From Sporosarcina sp. FSL K6-1522 (GTDB lineage Bacteria; Bacillota; Bacilli; Bacillales_A; Planococcaceae): a DNA stretch of 64,000 nucleotides. Of the stretch, positions 9,397 through 18,271 are shown piece after piece. Position 1 is the stretch's first letter. Each line of letters opens with the position of its first letter. The notes under the pieces were generated by a model. It saw only the letters and a program-made list of their open reading frames with translations. It had not been told where the DNA came from and did not search any database. Made by a program: the position numbers and the translations under genes. The stretch spans positions 1,772,501-1,836,500 of the forward strand of contig NZ_CP152019.1 of NCBI RefSeq assembly GCF_038622445.1. The letters run 5' to 3'.

Positions 9397-10581
9397 ATGA
9401 AGCTCAAAATAGGTCTGATCTGGCGTATTGTCATTGCGATTGGACTAGCAGTCGGACTGGGAGTACTTATTCCGAAAATTAGTGAAGGATTTGCAGAATG
9501 GTTTGTTGGCCTAGCAGCCACGTTCAATATGATTTTCGGTGGCTTCTTAAACTTTATCGTTCCACTGATCATTATTGGTTTTATCGCACCAGGGATTGCG
9601 AAGCTTGGAAAGGGATCGGGTAAATTACTTGGTCTTGCGACAGCTTTTGCTTATATCTCAACAATCGCAGCGGGGATTCTCGCATTCTTCGTCGCATCGA
9701 CAGTATTGCCTGGATTGATCAGCAGTGTTGGGGATGGCAATATTGAAAAAACAGGAAGAGCAGCTGTTGGTGCATTCTTCGAACTTGAAATGACACCAAT
9801 TATGGGTGTCATGTCGGCACTACTTTTAGCTTTCGTCTTAGGAATTGGAATGGCTTCCATCGGTAGTAAATCTATGGTTGCGGTTTTCGATGAGTTCAAT
9901 GTGCTCATTGAAAAAGTGATTTCGTTCGTCATTATTCCATTACTACCATTCCACATTTTCGGGATCTTCCTGAACATGACATATAGCGGCGAGGTTGCGA
10001 AAGTGCTATCTGTCTTCGCAATGGTATTCGTTATGATCATCATCCTGCATCTTGTGATGTTGACGCTGCAATACACAGTTGCAGGTACACTGTCGAAGAA
10101 AAACCCGTTCAGTTTGATGAAAACAATGTCACCTGCGTACTTCACAGCACTTGGGACACAATCATCTGCTGCAACAATTCCAATTACACTAAGACAGGCA
10201 CGTCAAACAGGTGCTTCGGAGAAAGTAACAGATTTTACAGTTCCATTGTTCGCAACGATTCACTTATCGGGCAGTACGATTACACTTGTATCCTGTTCAA
10301 TCGGTGTCATGCTGATGAATGGTATGCCAATTGAATTTGGTGCCTACTTACCGTTCATCTTCATGCTTGGTGTAACGATGATTGCGGCGCCAGGCGTTCC
10401 AGGTGGAGCGGTAATGGCAGCGGTTGGATTACTAGGCACAATGCTTGGTTTCGACGAAGCAATGGTCGCGCTGATGATTGCTTTATACATGGCGCAAGAT
10501 AGCTTCGGAACAGCAACAAACGTTACAGGTGACGGTGCACTTGCTATCATGGTGGATCGATTCACGAAAAAAGAAGTCTAA
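9397..10581 (+). CDS. dicarboxylate/amino acid:cation symporter
   Basis: A 394-residue membrane protein of the DAACS (sodium:dicarboxylate symporter) family with about eight hydrophobic segments and two re-entrant Ser/Thr-rich loops. These loops, TALGTQSSAATIPITL (around 250) and VPGGAVMAAVGLLG, are the substrate- and cation-binding hallmarks. The start is the ATG at 9397 after gaggagg; 33 upstream in-frame codons lack a ribosome site. It probably imports glutamate, aspartate, serine/threonine or C4-dicarboxylates with Na+ or H+; the substrate cannot be read from sequence. It is monocistronic, with a terminator at 10651. Confidence 0.88.
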   Translation: MKLKIGLIWRIVIAIGLAVGLGVLIPKISEGFAEWFVGLAATFNMIFGGFLNFIVPLIIIGFIAPGIAKLGKGSGKLLGLATAFAYISTIAAGILAFFVASTVLPGLISSVGDGNIEKTGRAAVGAFFELEMTPIMGVMSALLLAFVLGIGMASIGSKSMVAVFDEFNVLIEKVISFVIIPLLPFHIFGIFLNMTYSGEVAKVLSVFAMVFVMIIILHLVMLTLQYTVAGTLSKKNPFSLMKTMSPAYFTALGTQSSAATIPITLRQARQTGASEKVTDFTVPLFATIHLSGSTITLVSCSIGVMLMNGMPIEFGAYLPFIFMLGVTMIAAPGVPGGAVMAAVGLLGTMLGFDEAMVALMIALYMAQDSFGTATNVTGDGALAIMVDRFTKKEV

Positions 10582-10616
10582 GAAAAGCGCAAGCGCCTAG
10601 GCGCTGAAGTCTAGAC
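10580..10616. repeat. short copy of the 'aagcgcaagcgcct' dispersed repeat
   Basis: The segment aagaaaagcgcaagcgcct joins directly to aggcgctgaagtctagac. It matches the two ends of the longer copy at 38301-38453 with the middle missing. It begins at the stop codon of the symporter gene, as the long copy does at the NhaC gene. Confidence 0.7.
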
Positions 10617-10650
10617 ACTATAAAGTTAAAGCATAAATATAGTAGAAAAG

Positions 10651-10677
10651 CCGGCACATTACGTGTCGGTTTTTTTA
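10651..10677 (+). terminator. intrinsic terminator after the symporter gene
   Basis: Arms ccggcac (10651-10657) and gtgtcgg (10663-10669, one G-U pair) are followed by seven or more T. Confidence 0.88.
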
Positions 10678-10726
10678 GTTCTTATATGGGAAAGAATCTA
10701 GAATACCATTAGGGTAATAGCACTTC

Positions 10727-10786
10727 ACATCAATTATTTTGATGTTAAAATAGTAATTGCTATTGGGAGAGACCCTCCTGTATAAT
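10727..10786 (+). promoter_or_regulatory. promoter with candidate operators before the XRE-domain gene
   Basis: TTGCTA (10757-10762), an 18-bp spacer and TATAAT (10781-10786) form a good promoter. A perfect 7-bp inverted repeat ACATCAA/TTGATGT (10727-10745) lies just upstream of the -35, and the spacer itself contains ggag...ctcc. The downstream protein has a helix-turn-helix, so autoregulation is plausible (inference). Confidence 0.55.
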
Positions 10787-10872
10787 GATTGGATATGTAC
10801 GGTAGTCATTCTTTATTAGGGGATGCGTTTAAATTTGTGAGACTGAAAATTCTGTTTTGGGAGGTCTTTACA

Positions 10873-12927
10873 TTGGAAAACGATGTTAGCATGATTGTTG
10901 GTGTAGATAAAGCGAATCCTACAAAGGAAAAGGATTGCGTCAAGACACGCTGGTCACAAAAAATCAATCGCTTTTATGTACTTTGTATCTATGACCAAGC
11001 TGGGAAACTCGACGACCACATGTACAAAAATAAAATTTGGGGAAAACATGCACATGAAGTGCCAACGACGATTTCGGTGTTTAGTGAACCGGGTAATTCT
11101 AGCACGTTTATTATTTGGGATACGACTTACCAACAAAGTGAGGCATTATTTTCCAAGCTACGCTTAGAGGCGAGGAATGAACTAATCCTGAGGATTGCAA
11201 CGAATTTGGTTGCGTATTTGATAAAAGAATATGAAACGAATGTGAAAACAGCTACTACCGATCATCCTGACTTAAAAGACCCGCATTTTATCGAGCAATT
11301 AATACAAAAATTTGATGCATTTTTGAAGACAAATACATTTTTAATGAATCATGCAGTTTGGGAAGAGTTTTGTCATTGGTTTGAAACGCATTTAACAGAG
11401 TGGATTTTAGAAGATATGGAAGAAGTGGTTGGTTATGAGCAGATGGAAAAATTGTCCGAGAACGAACTAAATGATTTGTTTTTCACATATCTGACAGAAA
11501 ACTCTTCTCGCAATCCAGAATTTCTTTCGAGATTTACGAAAATTGTGAATGTCTATACGCAAGATTGGATTAATCGTCTTATTTCATCGATGAATACAAC
11601 TTTTTTCTCTCCAGAAAAAATCAGAGAACTGCTAGGTATTCCAGACGAAGCGTCAGCAGTTACGAAGAAAGACATTACATTTACGTTAATCGATCAGGGG
11701 AACGTGCTTGTGATGAGCAACGCGCCTTATCAGTCAGTAAGAGAAGTGTTATCTAAAAAAAGTTTTCAAAGAGAAGAAGCGATTCCATGGCCGACAGCTC
11801 GGATTCACAAAGGCAGTATCGAAGGGATTGTCCAAATGAAACCAAATGGCGTGACGAAGCAGAAGGCAACGAATGATGTGCTCATTCAAGAGGCATGGGC
11901 ACAAGCCAAAGCATTGTCAGAAGTAGTCGTAGATGTCTATGACGGGCTGTGTAGTTTTTTCTTGTCAACAGCCCGGTATCATAAAGATACGGTTGAGATT
12001 TACGTAGATGATTTATTAGCGATTCGCGGGTTAAAGCCGAAACTTGGTGGAAGTGGTCGAAGAGGAGGCTATGAAACGAATCAACGTGAACAAATTTTGA
12101 AAGCGCTATCAATTATACAGGATTTATGGATTGATTTAGATAAGGCGATGATTTATGAGAAGGGGAGGCCTGTGCAACTTCAGCTTCAAGGGCGTGCCTT
12201 TATCTTTAAGGATCACAAAAATCGGGAGATATGCATTGATGAGCAGCTGTTAGAGAGAAAATTGCTGTTTACTGTTGACGAGGTGTTTGCGAAATACTTG
12301 TATGGTTCAGGGAGGCAAGTGGCACTCTTGCCGATTCAAGCTTTGCACTATAATCCTTATCGAGAAGCATGGGAAAAGAAACTCACTCGTTATTTTAGTT
12401 GGAGATGGCGAACACAAGCGAGGAGAGGCGATTATTCGCAACCCCATAAAATTAGCACGCTGCTGGAAGCGACGGGTGAGCAACTAAATGAGCGTACGCC
12501 ATCACGGACTAGGGATCGATTGGAACAAGCATTTGATACATTGCTAAGAGATGGCGTCATCGCTTCTTGGCAGTATGAAAAATGGGATGAATCGATAGCG
12601 AGTAGCAAAGGATGGGCACGCATATGGGAAAATACGATGGTGCTTATTGAACCGCCCGAAGTTATAGCGGAGCAGTATCTGTCAATCGGCAAAAATCGTA
12701 AAGTTCAAAATGAGGCAAATGCTAAAGCCGAGCCATCAGTCGGAAAACTCAATCCAGAGGAGATTACTGAACAACTACGAGATCGACGAAAAAACATGAA
12801 TTTGTCGCTCAGCGAGCTGGCAGAAGAACTCGAAATATCGGCGTCCTATTTAAGTAATATTGAAAGGAAAATTAAAGTCCCTTCACCCAAAATACAAGTA
12901 CGGATGATGAACTGGTTACAGCGATAA
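10873..12927 (+). CDS. large protein with C-terminal XRE-type helix-turn-helix, function unknown
   Basis: A protein of 684 residues if it starts at TTG 10873, which follows gggagg; an in-frame ATG 28 codons upstream lacks a ribosome site. The last ~55 residues (EQLRDRRKNMNLSLSELAEE, then ISASYLSNIERK) are a clear XRE/Cro-like helix-turn-helix. The preceding ~200 residues (for example LLPIQALHYNPYREAW, RTRDRLEQAFDTLLRDGVIA) look like tandem winged helices of the kind seen in replication initiators; that likeness is my impression. A Gly/Arg patch KPKLGGSGRRGGY lies near residue 400. There are no membrane segments or recognisable catalytic motifs. The gene stands alone, with possible operators upstream and a MITE-like repeat directly after it. 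It could be a regulator, a phage/plasmid Rep remnant or a defence protein. Confidence 0.75.
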   Translation: MENDVSMIVGVDKANPTKEKDCVKTRWSQKINRFYVLCIYDQAGKLDDHMYKNKIWGKHAHEVPTTISVFSEPGNSSTFIIWDTTYQQSEALFSKLRLEARNELILRIATNLVAYLIKEYETNVKTATTDHPDLKDPHFIEQLIQKFDAFLKTNTFLMNHAVWEEFCHWFETHLTEWILEDMEEVVGYEQMEKLSENELNDLFFTYLTENSSRNPEFLSRFTKIVNVYTQDWINRLISSMNTTFFSPEKIRELLGIPDEASAVTKKDITFTLIDQGNVLVMSNAPYQSVREVLSKKSFQREEAIPWPTARIHKGSIEGIVQMKPNGVTKQKATNDVLIQEAWAQAKALSEVVVDVYDGLCSFFLSTARYHKDTVEIYVDDLLAIRGLKPKLGGSGRRGGYETNQREQILKALSIIQDLWIDLDKAMIYEKGRPVQLQLQGRAFIFKDHKNREICIDEQLLERKLLFTVDEVFAKYLYGSGRQVALLPIQALHYNPYREAWEKKLTRYFSWRWRTQARRGDYSQPHKISTLLEATGEQLNERTPSRTRDRLEQAFDTLLRDGVIASWQYEKWDESIASSKGWARIWENTMVLIEPPEVIAEQYLSIGKNRKVQNEANAKAEPSVGKLNPEEITEQLRDRRKNMNLSLSELAEELEISASYLSNIERKIKVPSPKIQVRMMNWLQR

Positions 12928-12939
12928 GTGAGTAGCTAG

Positions 12940-13000
12940 ATTATGTTGAACTAAAGAATCCAATCAGCTGAAGAGTGTGAAAATCATAAGTTCAATTTAC
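12940..13000. repeat. short copy of the MITE-like TATAAATTGAAC repeat
   Basis: The segment from ttatgttgaactaaagaa to gaaaatcataagttcaattt is the reverse complement of the two ends of the element at 42867-43035, with most of the middle deleted. It follows the XRE gene stop codon by 13 bp. Confidence 0.65.
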
Positions 13001-13119
13001 AGTTCTGTTAATTAGCCAAGAAATAACTAAATTATACACTAGGTACCCACTCTGTATACAGTTGAATTCAAATCGCTTTGGATTGAATTACTGCTATACC
13101 GTTATCGAAGTATTTCTAT

Positions 13120-13161
13120 GTGTAGGGATGCGACTTTGTCTCATCCCTACACATTTTTTTT
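13120..13161 (+). terminator. strong intrinsic terminator
   Basis: Eleven-base perfect arms gtgtagggatg (13120-13130) and catccctacac (13142-13152) are followed by eight T. It may serve the XRE gene 190 bp upstream or an unseen small RNA. Confidence 0.85.
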
Positions 13162-13725
13162 GATAATCGTATGGCGGTTATTCATCCGTCGCGCTTCAAA
13201 ATCTCAAGTAGATAAAGTGAAAATGCTTTTGGGGAAGAAAGAATGGCTGACTCTTTACGTAGAGTGGCGGCCAAAGATACAATTTTGGCCGCTAAAGTCT
13301 TTGTAATGGTCTTTTCTATTATTATTATTATTATTATTGAGGAAAGTATTCGCTACTCTACTGGACTTTCTATATGAAGAATCCTAAGCCTTGCTACAAG
13401 TAAAGAGGGAACGCATTGTTCAATGGACAAGAGTGCCCGAAATTGTATCTTCGGGCACTACACTCCTTAAAGAAAGTCCTCTATTCTTATCTTCACAAGC
13501 AACCGCATTTTTTACTTAACGATTGGAGGGGCGCGACAGGTACTGATTCGCAACAGCATACTTGCCCTTCGAGCAGGAGGAATTGATTCCCCTCTTAAAG
13601 CTGTCGTGAATCATGTGCCGAAAGCGGATCGGAAATTGTTCAGTGAAGGTGGAAAGCATTTCGCATCGTTTTTATGTAAATCAATTTATATATTAAGAAA
13701 AAGAATCGTACATGTTCCCCGCTTT

Positions 13726-13755
13726 ACCTCACGCTATTCTGCATGAGGTTTTTTT
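13726..13755 (+). terminator. terminator-like hairpin
   Basis: Arms acctcacgc and gcatgaggt with one mismatch are followed by a T run. No gene is recognised directly upstream. Confidence 0.65.
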
Positions 13756-13906
13756 GTTGGAAAATCGGACGCTTATCTAAGGCGTTTGTCGTGGCTATCG
13801 TGTACAAATGTCGGGTTGTCATTGAATGCAAAATATTTAGTTAATTGAAAAGTCCATTGGTAGGCGGGCGTTTGATAGGTGTTTCTTTTAATTTTACACA
13901 CTAACA

Positions 13907-13922
13907 ATTAAATTAATTTAAT
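13907..13922. promoter_or_regulatory. AT-rich palindrome before the acyl-CoA cluster
   Basis: A perfect 16-bp palindrome attaaattaatttaat lies about 90 bp upstream of the first gene of the cluster. It could be an operator, but palindromes in such AT-rich DNA arise easily by chance. Confidence 0.25.
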
Positions 13923-14013
13923 AAAAGAATAATTCTGATTAATAAAAGAGGGTGATATATGATAGCTACTAAGATACAGCATTGAAATTTGCAAGAAAGT
14001 GGAGGGATGAAAG

Positions 14014-16191
14014 GTGACTGTTCAACAAGAAAATTATGTAGCACTTGAACCATTATTTAATCCTAAATCTGTAGCAATCTTAGGAGCTTCCGAAAACAAA
14101 AATAAGCTGGGTTATTTACAAGTAAAAGCTCTATTGGACGGCGGATTTGCAGGGGATATTTATCCGATCAATCCACGGTCTGAAAAAATTGAAGGACTGC
14201 TCTGTTATCCTTCGCTTGCTGAAGTGAAAACAACCATTGACTTAGCGATTTTTTGTTTGAGTGCAGATCGAGTGAAGCAAGGTTTGCTAGAATGTGCGGA
14301 AAACGGCATTAAAGCAGCTGTCGTATTTGCTTCTGGTTTTTCCGAAACCGGGGAGGAAGGGTTGAAAGAACAACAACTGATTAGCGACCTTGCGAAAGAG
14401 CATGGCATTCGAATCATTGGACCGAATTGTGTGGGCTTAGTGAATACGACGAATGGGTTAGTTGCGACGTTTTCGCCAGGTCTGACGAATGTTCCGCTAA
14501 ACGATAAAAGAGAAGTTGGATTTGTCACGCAGAGCGGTGCTTTCGGCGTGTTGACCTATATTGCAGCGGCGCAAAAAGGGCTCAGTTTTAACTACTTCGT
14601 CAGTGTAGGAAACGAAATGGAAACGGAGTTTTCCGATGTTGTGGAATACATGGTGCATGATCCGAAAACCAAAGTTATTAGCGGCTATTTAGAAGGGGCG
14701 AAAAATCCTCAGAAATTGCGACAATTGGCAAAAGAGGCACTTGCTAAAAATAAGCCCATGGTCATTATGAAAACGGGTCGTAGTGCAGCAGGAAGCAGAG
14801 CAGCGGCTTCGCACACGGGTTCATTAGCAGGGTCCGATCAAATCTATGATGCATTTTTTAAACAAACAGGTATTGTCAGGGCCAATGATTTTGAAGATAT
14901 TATTGCTTTCAGCAAACTGTTCCAAACGGGCAAAATACCAAAGGGAAGGAATACGGTTATCGTCACGAGTTCAGGTGGTCGAGGCATCAACGAGGCAGAT
15001 CGCTGTGAATCGTATGGATTGAACATTCATCCGTTAAGTTTCACGGTGAAGAAGGCCATTGAAAAAAACATCCCTTCTTTTGCAAGCGCTTCCAACCCTG
15101 TTGACTTAACAGCAGCGGCGGCCGTTACAAATCCAGAGTTATTTTTGGAGCCGTTACGTGTACTTGTAGACGACCCAGATACAGATATTATTATCTTCTC
15201 GGAATTCCCGATGCACTGGACGTATGATGAGCCGCTCATTAAGGAATTCATTGACATCTGTAAGAACACGGACAAATTCATTCTCATTACAACGTTCCAG
15301 TTAGAGGGGATGTCCATTCCAAAATCGACGCCTGAATTAGTCGCCAATGGTATACCGGTTATCACGGGAGATTTGAATCCAATTCGGGCACTTGCCAAAT
15401 TTGTTGAATATGGAGAACGATACGAACAGCAAAAACAGAAAAACGATGTAGGGATTCAGCCGCAGCAAGCGAAAAAAGATATTACACCGCTTGTCCAGTA
15501 TAAGACGACATTGAGTGAGGCGGAAGCTAGCGAAGTGTTGGCGTTGTACGACATTCCGACTACACAACGAATGGTTGCAACGACAGCGCAGGAAGCCGTT
15601 CAGCATGCCAATAGTATGGGCTATCCAGTCGCTTTAAAAATTGACTCGCCTGATATTCCGCATAAAACAGAGGCCAATGCGATTAAACTCAATGTGAAAA
15701 ATGACCAGGAAGTTATGGATGCCTTTGATGAGATTGACCGCAATGCGCGGGCATATGATGCGAATGCCGTCATTAATGGTGTTTCTATACAAGAAATGTT
15801 ACCGGCAGGCGTTGAAGTGATTGTTGGGGTAACCAATGATCCAGGTTTCGGACCGGTGATTATGTTTGGGTTAGGCGGCATCTTTGTGGAAGTTTTCCGA
15901 GATATCTCGTTTAGAGTTGCACCGTTAACGAGAGATGATGCACTGGAGATGATTGAGGAGATTAAGGGCTACGCCATTTTGAAGGGGGCTCGCGGGAAAG
16001 CGGCGGTCGATATTGAAGCGATTGTCGATGTACTGCTAAAAGTGTCAGCCCTCGTTACGGATCATGGGGATCACATTGACGAATTGGATATCAATCCACT
16101 GATTGTTTATGAAGATGGGATTAAAGCTGCAGATGCCATGCTCGTGGTTCGCGAGACAGAAGTTCAAGCATCTGTGGGAGTAGGGGGATGA
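14014..16191 (+). CDS. ADP-forming acyl-CoA synthetase (acetate-CoA ligase family), single-chain
   Basis: A 725-residue protein with a GTG start, 7 nt after ggaggg. Domain order: CoA-binding Rossmann domain (about 10-140, starting VAILGASENKNKLGY), succinyl-CoA-ligase-like domains (about 145-460, with GPNCVGLVNT, VTQSGAFG and ASHTGSLAGSD; the last carries the His expected to be phosphorylated), and a C-terminal ATP-grasp domain (about 490-715, with GYPVALKIDSPDIPHKTEAN). The family couples ATP to formation of an acyl-CoA and ADP, or runs in reverse. As first gene of the cluster it probably activates the entering acid or the acid released after aldol cleavage and aldehyde oxidation; the substrate is unknown. 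It is 4 bp from the next gene. Confidence 0.88.
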   Translation: MTVQQENYVALEPLFNPKSVAILGASENKNKLGYLQVKALLDGGFAGDIYPINPRSEKIEGLLCYPSLAEVKTTIDLAIFCLSADRVKQGLLECAENGIKAAVVFASGFSETGEEGLKEQQLISDLAKEHGIRIIGPNCVGLVNTTNGLVATFSPGLTNVPLNDKREVGFVTQSGAFGVLTYIAAAQKGLSFNYFVSVGNEMETEFSDVVEYMVHDPKTKVISGYLEGAKNPQKLRQLAKEALAKNKPMVIMKTGRSAAGSRAAASHTGSLAGSDQIYDAFFKQTGIVRANDFEDIIAFSKLFQTGKIPKGRNTVIVTSSGGRGINEADRCESYGLNIHPLSFTVKKAIEKNIPSFASASNPVDLTAAAAVTNPELFLEPLRVLVDDPDTDIIIFSEFPMHWTYDEPLIKEFIDICKNTDKFILITTFQLEGMSIPKSTPELVANGIPVITGDLNPIRALAKFVEYGERYEQQKQKNDVGIQPQQAKKDITPLVQYKTTLSEAEASEVLALYDIPTTQRMVATTAQEAVQHANSMGYPVALKIDSPDIPHKTEANAIKLNVKNDQEVMDAFDEIDRNARAYDANAVINGVSIQEMLPAGVEVIVGVTNDPGFGPVIMFGLGGIFVEVFRDISFRVAPLTRDDALEMIEEIKGYAILKGARGKAAVDIEAIVDVLLKVSALVTDHGDHIDELDINPLIVYEDGIKAADAMLVVRETEVQASVGVGG

Positions 16192-16195
16192 CGAT

Positions 16196-16651
16196 ATGGA
16201 CTTAGACAAAAGTATGATTGGCTTAACCGGAGAGGTTTATGTCTTTGAGACGGAAAAAAGGCATATCCGACAATTTGCGGAGGCGATTGGAGATGCTAAC
16301 CCACTTTATGTTGACGAAGCACACGCCGCGAATACGCCGTATGGCAAACTGATTGCCCCACCAACGTTTCCAATTGCAATCGGAGCGGAGGGGGGCGGTA
16401 TCCCAATTGAACTTGATGCCCGCCGCATGTTGCACGGGGAACAGGAGTTTATTTATCACCGTGCAATTAGTCCGGGAGATCGTTTGTATTGTCAGATGAA
16501 AGTAGCGGATATCTATGAACGTGAAGGCAAAAGCGGGGTTATGCAGTTTTTAGTCTTGGATACGTACATGAAAGATGAACATGGTGAAATGGTGGCAGTT
16601 AGTCGAACGAATATCATTTATCGACCGTTGTCGAAAAAGGAGGGCCAGTGA
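16196..16651 (+). CDS. MaoC-like hot-dog hydratase subunit without the catalytic His (FAS1-type N-terminal dehydratase family)
   Basis: A 151-residue single hot-dog protein of the MaoC dehydratase N-terminal/FAS1-like family. At the place where active R-hydratases have GDxNPxH, it reads IGDANPLYVD with Tyr38 instead of His, so it is probably not catalytic alone. In heteromeric MaoC hydratases, including the steroid-degrading type, one subunit supports substrate binding while the partner carries the Asp-His pair. The partner is the next gene, whose ATG directly abuts this stop codon. Together they should hydrate a 2-enoyl-CoA to a 3-hydroxyacyl-CoA in the cytoplasm. Confidence 0.82.
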   Translation: MDLDKSMIGLTGEVYVFETEKRHIRQFAEAIGDANPLYVDEAHAANTPYGKLIAPPTFPIAIGAEGGGIPIELDARRMLHGEQEFIYHRAISPGDRLYCQMKVADIYEREGKSGVMQFLVLDTYMKDEHGEMVAVSRTNIIYRPLSKKEGQ

Positions 16652-17074
16652 ATGGGGTTAGCGTATGAGGAGTTGACGGAAGGCCAACAGCTAGAATCGT
16701 TGGTCAAAGAACCTGTGACGAAAGTGCAGCTCGTGAAATATGCAGGAGCATCAGGTGATTTGAACCCACTGCATACGGACGATGCCTTTGCCCAAAGTAT
16801 TGGTATGGATGGCGTTATTGCACATGGCATGTTGGTGATGGGGTTCCTTGGTGAGTATGTTATGGAGCTTGCAGGAACGACTGCTGTTCCTGCAAAGTTT
16901 GGCATGCGTTTCGGAGCGATGACGAAACCAGGCGATCAAATTACATGTTCAGCAACAGTGGAGAAAATGTATGAGGAAGCTGAAGGACGCTATGTCAGTT
17001 TAGCGCTAACAGCGGAAAAACAACCTGGTGAGGTCGTTGGTTCTGGTAGTGCTACATTGCGTTTTCACGAATAG
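16652..17074 (+). CDS. MaoC-like (R)-enoyl-CoA hydratase, catalytic subunit
   Basis: A 140-residue single hot-dog protein with the complete hydratase-2 motif AGASGDLNPLHTD: Asp36 and His41 are the expected catalytic pair. IAHGMLVMGFLGEY is also typical. The start codon touches the stop of the preceding subunit and is read from an aaggaggg ribosome site inside that gene, so the two are made in step. It adds water to a 2-enoyl-CoA and so follows the acyl-CoA dehydrogenase pair encoded downstream. A 22-bp gap separates it from the thiolase-like gene. Confidence 0.87.
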   Translation: MGLAYEELTEGQQLESLVKEPVTKVQLVKYAGASGDLNPLHTDDAFAQSIGMDGVIAHGMLVMGFLGEYVMELAGTTAVPAKFGMRFGAMTKPGDQITCSATVEKMYEEAEGRYVSLALTAEKQPGEVVGSGSATLRFHE

Positions 17075-17096
17075 TAAAGAGATGGGGGTATGAAAA

Positions 17097-18260
17097 ATGG
17101 GGAAAATAACAGATCGCTATGCCATTGTCGGTGTAGGTGAAAGCGAACGCTCGAAAAATTCAGGGAAAAGCCCGTTACATATGGCGTTGGATGCAGCGCG
17201 TGCTGCGCTCAATGATGCTGGTTTACAAGCGACGGACATCGATGGTTTTATGAGCTATAACGAAAATGATTCCTGTACGTCACATCAGTTAGCGACGTAT
17301 TTAGGGGTGCGGCCGAAATATGTGAAAGACATTATGGGCGGTGGCAGTAGTACAGAAATGCTGATTAGCGATGCGGTAGCGCTAATTGAAGCGGGAGAGC
17401 TAAATTCAGTACTGATTTTTCGCTCCATGAATGGACGCTCGGGCGTTCGAATGGGCGGTGGCGGTTGGGATGTCAATATGCTGCAAACGGCAATTGATGG
17501 AGGGAGCTTTATCATTCCGTACGGAGCTGGAGGGCCTGCGCAATGGTTTGGCATGTTTGCGACGCGGCATATGCACGAAACGGGTATTACGCAAGAGCAT
17601 CTAGGACATGTTTGTACAAGTTTTTATGAGCATGCGCAGCGCAATCCAAAAGCATTTTTCCACGGTAAGCCGTTGACGATAGAAGAATATAAAGCGACAC
17701 CTTATTTAAGCTATCCGTTCAATAAACATGATTTTTGCTTGGAATCGGACGAGGCGAATGCCATTATTGTGACTTCTGCGGAACGAGCGAAGGATTGCAA
17801 ATCTAGACCGGTGTATATTATGGGACTGTCGTCCAGACAATGCCATCCACATACGCATTATTGGTCCGATTTATCGCAAGTAGCGTCGGATTACGTCGCA
17901 CCTGAAGTATACAAAAGTGCTGGGGTTAAGCCGGAAGATATTCAAGTAGCTTCGATCTACGATTGTTATAGCTGGGTCGTTCTACGCCAATTAGAAGCAT
18001 TTGGTTTTGCACCACGTGGTGAAGTGGGGAACTTTGTAGCGGAAGGCAACTTGCGCATGGGCGGTAAACTACCGACGAATACAGCGGGCGGCATGTTATC
18101 AGAAGGCTATACGCATGGGATGAATAATGTCCTTGAAATTGTACGTCAGTTGCGCCATGAGTATCGGGAGTCAGATCGTCAAGTGAAAGATTGTGAAGTA
18201 GGGATTTGCACAGGCTGGGCGGGGCCAGATATTGCAGGCGCTATGATTTTAAGAAACTAG
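17097..18260 (+). CDS. thiolase-superfamily protein lacking the nucleophilic Cys; probable Ltp2-like acyl-CoA aldolase
   Basis: A 387-residue protein of the SCP2-type thiolase/lipid-transfer group. Aligned by eye with FadA in this window, the nucleophilic Cys of NRFCSSG falls on Gly83 of IMGGGSST, so ordinary Claisen thiolysis is not expected. The GHP His motif is replaced by SEGYTHGMN with Tyr338. In the steroid aldolase Ltp2, a thiolase-fold enzyme that works in complex with a DUF35 protein, the catalytic Cys is absent and active-site tyrosines are used for retro-aldol cleavage; the sequence here fits that pattern. The next gene encodes exactly such a DUF35 protein. Predicted reaction (inference): 3-hydroxyacyl-CoA to aldehyde or ketone plus a shorter acyl-CoA. 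A generic lipid-transfer thiolase of unknown activity is the alternative. Confidence 0.8.
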   Translation: MGKITDRYAIVGVGESERSKNSGKSPLHMALDAARAALNDAGLQATDIDGFMSYNENDSCTSHQLATYLGVRPKYVKDIMGGGSSTEMLISDAVALIEAGELNSVLIFRSMNGRSGVRMGGGGWDVNMLQTAIDGGSFIIPYGAGGPAQWFGMFATRHMHETGITQEHLGHVCTSFYEHAQRNPKAFFHGKPLTIEEYKATPYLSYPFNKHDFCLESDEANAIIVTSAERAKDCKSRPVYIMGLSSRQCHPHTHYWSDLSQVASDYVAPEVYKSAGVKPEDIQVASIYDCYSWVVLRQLEAFGFAPRGEVGNFVAEGNLRMGGKLPTNTAGGMLSEGYTHGMNNVLEIVRQLRHEYRESDRQVKDCEVGICTGWAGPDIAGAMILRN

Positions 18261-18271
18261 GAGGGATGACG

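Larger units (their letters stand above)
12928..14013. other. 1.1-kb stretch without a convincing gene
   Basis: It holds the MITE-like fragment at 12940, a strong terminator-like hairpin at 13120, perfect inverted repeats gcggccaaa/tttggccgc (13267-13275/13284-13292) and agtgcccgaa/ttcgggcact (13432-13441/13450-13459), an ATT microsatellite at about 13317-13338, a second terminator-like hairpin at 13726, and an AT-rich leader before the acyl-CoA cluster. A short frame around 13530-13745 resembles coding sequence slightly but has no recognisable homology or clear start. Confidence 0.6.

Noticed and set aside
13118-13306. 62-codon frame after the XRE gene
   Set aside because: It starts inside a strong terminator hairpin and shows no homology or ribosome site.
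13530-13745. Open stretch reading GGARQVLIRNSILALRAGG
   Set aside because: No start codon with a ribosome site and no family recognised; too short to call a gene or a remnant with confidence.
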